Assembly (NCBI GenBank): GCA_964428355.1
Contig: CAYRYU010000049.1
Coordinates: forward strand, 1 to 51,201
Source of the DNA: CAYRYU01 sp964428355
GTDB taxonomy: Bacteria; Muiribacteriota; Ozemobacteria; Ozemobacterales; Ozemobacteraceae
Length of the DNA: 51,201 nt
Direction: 5' to 3'
Below the pieces are notes generated by a model, which saw only the letters and a list, made by a program, of their open reading frames with translations, had not been told where the DNA came from and searched no databases. Both the position numbers and the translations under genes were made by a program. Positions 49,696 through 51,201 of the stretch are shown in pieces. Numbering within the stretch: position 1 is the stretch's first letter; the number at the start of each line of letters is the position of its first letter.

Positions 49696-50729
49696 TGTTC
49701 AGGGAACCACAAAACCTTCTCCTACTGCTCGTCACAGGGGTCTGGGTCACCCTGCTTGTCAGGTCGTTCCTCGATGACCTGGCGCGGAAGCGGCTTCTTT
49801 TCTCGAGCCGCCCGATGTTCGAGAGGATCGTCGGTCACAAGCCCACGCGCAGGCCCTTCATCAAGGCTGTCATGGCCGTCGTAGCGCTCCTTTTGCTGGG
49901 AATCGCGATCGCGCGGCCCGTCGGTGACCAGACGGAAGAAAATGTCTTCGGCCAGGGCCTGGATCTCGTCGTCGGCCTCGATGTCTCCCAGTCGATGAAA
50001 GCCCCCGACATTGAGGGAAACCCGCGGCTGGAGGTTGCAAAAGCCCTTGTGACCAGGCTGATGTACGGCCTGCGGCAGGACCGCGTCGGGTTGGTGGTTT
50101 TCGCCGGGGACACCATGGTTCAATGTCCTCTGACCCTGGACAAGAACGCTTTTCTTACCTATCTCGAACGCGTGGATTCGGGCCTTCTGACCAAGCAGGG
50201 GACGAACCTCGCCCAGGCGATCGAAACCTGCATCGACCGGTTCGACTTCACCGCATCCCAATCGAAGGTCATCGTGCTCATCTCCGACGGCGAGGATCAG
50301 AACAAGGACCGCCTCGATCGCGCCATCCAGGAGGCAAAACGGAAGGGGATCCCCATCTTCACGCTCGGAATTGGGAGCCGTGAGGGAGGCTACATTCCCG
50401 AAGGTCGTGACATGTGGGGCGAGTACCGGTACAAGACGTTCAAGGGCGAGCGGGTGGTGACCAAACTCGACGACAAGGTCCTCCGCAAGATCGCCAAGGA
50501 AACCGGGGCGAAGTATTTCCGGGCCTCCGACATCGCCAGCGCAAAGGAGGTCGCCGTTTCCCTCGAAGGGCTCAAGCGCGTTTCGATCAAGGCCGGAACG
50601 CAGATGATCACCCGCGAGTTGTTCTTCCTGCCCGTTCTGGCGGCGTTCCTGATCCTTCTGATCGAATGGATGATCTCCGAACGGATTCCGTACGAGCGGG
50701 AGAAGGACCATTGGTTGAAACGGATATGA
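49695..50729 (+). CDS. batB: BatB-type vWA membrane protein
   Basis: 344 residues from ATG 49695. N-terminal TM (LLLLLVTGVWVTLLV), TM (FIKAVMAVVALLLLGIAIA), vWA core with MIDAS D96-x-S98-x-S100 (GLDVSQSM; glutamine replaces the usual glycine), FAGDTMVQCPLTLDK, GTNLAQAI and LISDGEDQN, and a C-terminal TM (LPVLAAFLILLIEWMI). Homologous to BatA with the same plan; the two are expected to pair. The batC ATG overlaps its stop (ATGA). Confidence 0.93.
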   Translation: MFREPQNLLLLLVTGVWVTLLVRSFLDDLARKRLLFSSRPMFERIVGHKPTRRPFIKAVMAVVALLLLGIAIARPVGDQTEENVFGQGLDLVVGLDVSQSMKAPDIEGNPRLEVAKALVTRLMYGLRQDRVGLVVFAGDTMVQCPLTLDKNAFLTYLERVDSGLLTKQGTNLAQAIETCIDRFDFTASQSKVIVLISDGEDQNKDRLDRAIQEAKRKGIPIFTLGIGSREGGYIPEGRDMWGEYRYKTFKGERVVTKLDDKVLRKIAKETGAKYFRASDIASAKEVAVSLEGLKRVSIKAGTQMITRELFFLPVLAAFLILLIEWMISERIPYEREKDHWLKRI

Positions 50730-51201
50730 AAAGAATCGCGTTGCTTCTGATGACGATGTTGGCCGCCCCATGTTTCCCACATCCCGCCACGGACGTGAAA
50801 AAAGGGCTGGATGCCCTCTCGCAGGGCCGCCTCGAGGAGTCCGAAGCCGCACTTCACAGGGCCGATTTCGAGGAACCAGGCGATCCCAGGGTAGGCTACG
50901 ACCTGGGGATAGTACTATACCGGAAAAGACAGTATGAGGATGCCGCCCGGCGTTTCGAAACGGCCGTATCCGGCACTCTCGACCCGGCGCTGAGATCCGA
51001 CATTCTCCACAACCTGGGAAACGCCCGCTATCGCTCAGGGGATTTCCAGCGCGCGATCGATGCCTACAAAGCCTCCCTCGAATTGCGCGAAGAGGCCCGC
51101 ACGAGGTTCAACCTGGAAGCCGCGGAGAAGCGGCTGAACGAGCTCCAGGAGGAGATGAAGAAACAGGCCCAGCAGCAGAATCAGGACCAGAAGGGTCAGG
51201 A
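50726..51201 (+). CDS. batC: BatC-type TPR protein, cut by window end
   Basis: The frame is open from ATG 50726 to the window end (158 residues visible, no stop). A signal peptide is likely (MKRIALLLMTMLAAPCF). TPRs follow: ALSQGRLEESEAALHRADF, GIVLYRKRQYEDAARRFETA and NLGNARYRSGDFQRAIDAYK, then a Gln/Lys/Glu-rich coil (EEMKKQAQQQNQDQKG) typical of BatC tails. TPRs probably hold the BatA/BatB vWA complex together. Translationally coupled to batB. Confidence 0.85.
   Translation, partial: MKRIALLLMTMLAAPCFPHPATDVKKGLDALSQGRLEESEAALHRADFEEPGDPRVGYDLGIVLYRKRQYEDAARRFETAVSGTLDPALRSDILHNLGNARYRSGDFQRAIDAYKASLELREEARTRFNLEAAEKRLNELQEEMKKQAQQQNQDQKGQ

Overview
The window is GC-rich, densely packed bacterial DNA, apparently from a draft or metagenome assembly: it contains four 100-base N gaps (1154-1253, 2768-2867, 12462-12561, 31289-31388). 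The cell is Gram-negative, because the window encodes a complete RND tripartite pump with an outer-membrane TolC-type channel, an MscS channel and several exported proteins. No rRNA, tRNA, CRISPR array, transposase or phage gene is visible. The phylum cannot be fixed from the sequence. The mix of PrkA/YeaH/SpoVR, YegI/K/L-like and Bat modules with many unnamed membrane proteins suggests an uncultured lineage; a Riflebacteria-like origin is only a guess.

Layout. 1-590 is an MscS channel cut by the window edge. 698-7947 (minus) is a PrkA - YeaH-like vWA - SpoVR - second PrkA-like kinase cluster followed by an ankyrin protein, with gaps inside the last two genes. 8181-12613 (minus) holds two large paralogous membrane proteins and a small one. 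12760-17632 (plus) is an operon of PP2C phosphatase, zinc-ribbon protein kinase, nicotinamidase-like hydrolase and vWA protein, related to the TerY-P / YegK-YegI-YegL triad. 17670-24308 (minus) is a tetR-tolC-mfp-rnd efflux operon with a perfect palindromic operator. 24451-25487 (plus) has two small genes ending at a bidirectional terminator. 25551-25931 (minus) is a small secreted protein. 26284-31554 (plus) holds prfC, a DUF3160 lipoprotein and a membrane protein with a heptapeptide repeat. 31637-43536 (minus) is an eight-gene run: a radical SAM-hotdog fusion, a TPR protein, a 5'-nucleotidase-type enzyme, rlmE, two large membrane proteins with GATase-like soluble domains, a secreted protein and recQ. 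43682-51201 (plus) is a MoxR/Bat operon running off the window.

How the genes work together. Three separate systems pair a vWA/MIDAS protein with a P-loop ATPase or kinase: PrkA with the YeaH-like protein and SpoVR; the phosphatase/kinase pair with its vWA protein; and MoxR with DUF58, BatA and BatB. All three architectures are associated in other bacteria with stress response or envelope maintenance. The best candidates for undescribed biology are the nicotinamidase-like enzyme inside the phosphatase/kinase/vWA operon, the CofG-like radical SAM protein fused to a hotdog thioesterase, the duplicated PrkA kinase, and two families of unnamed multi-domain membrane proteins.
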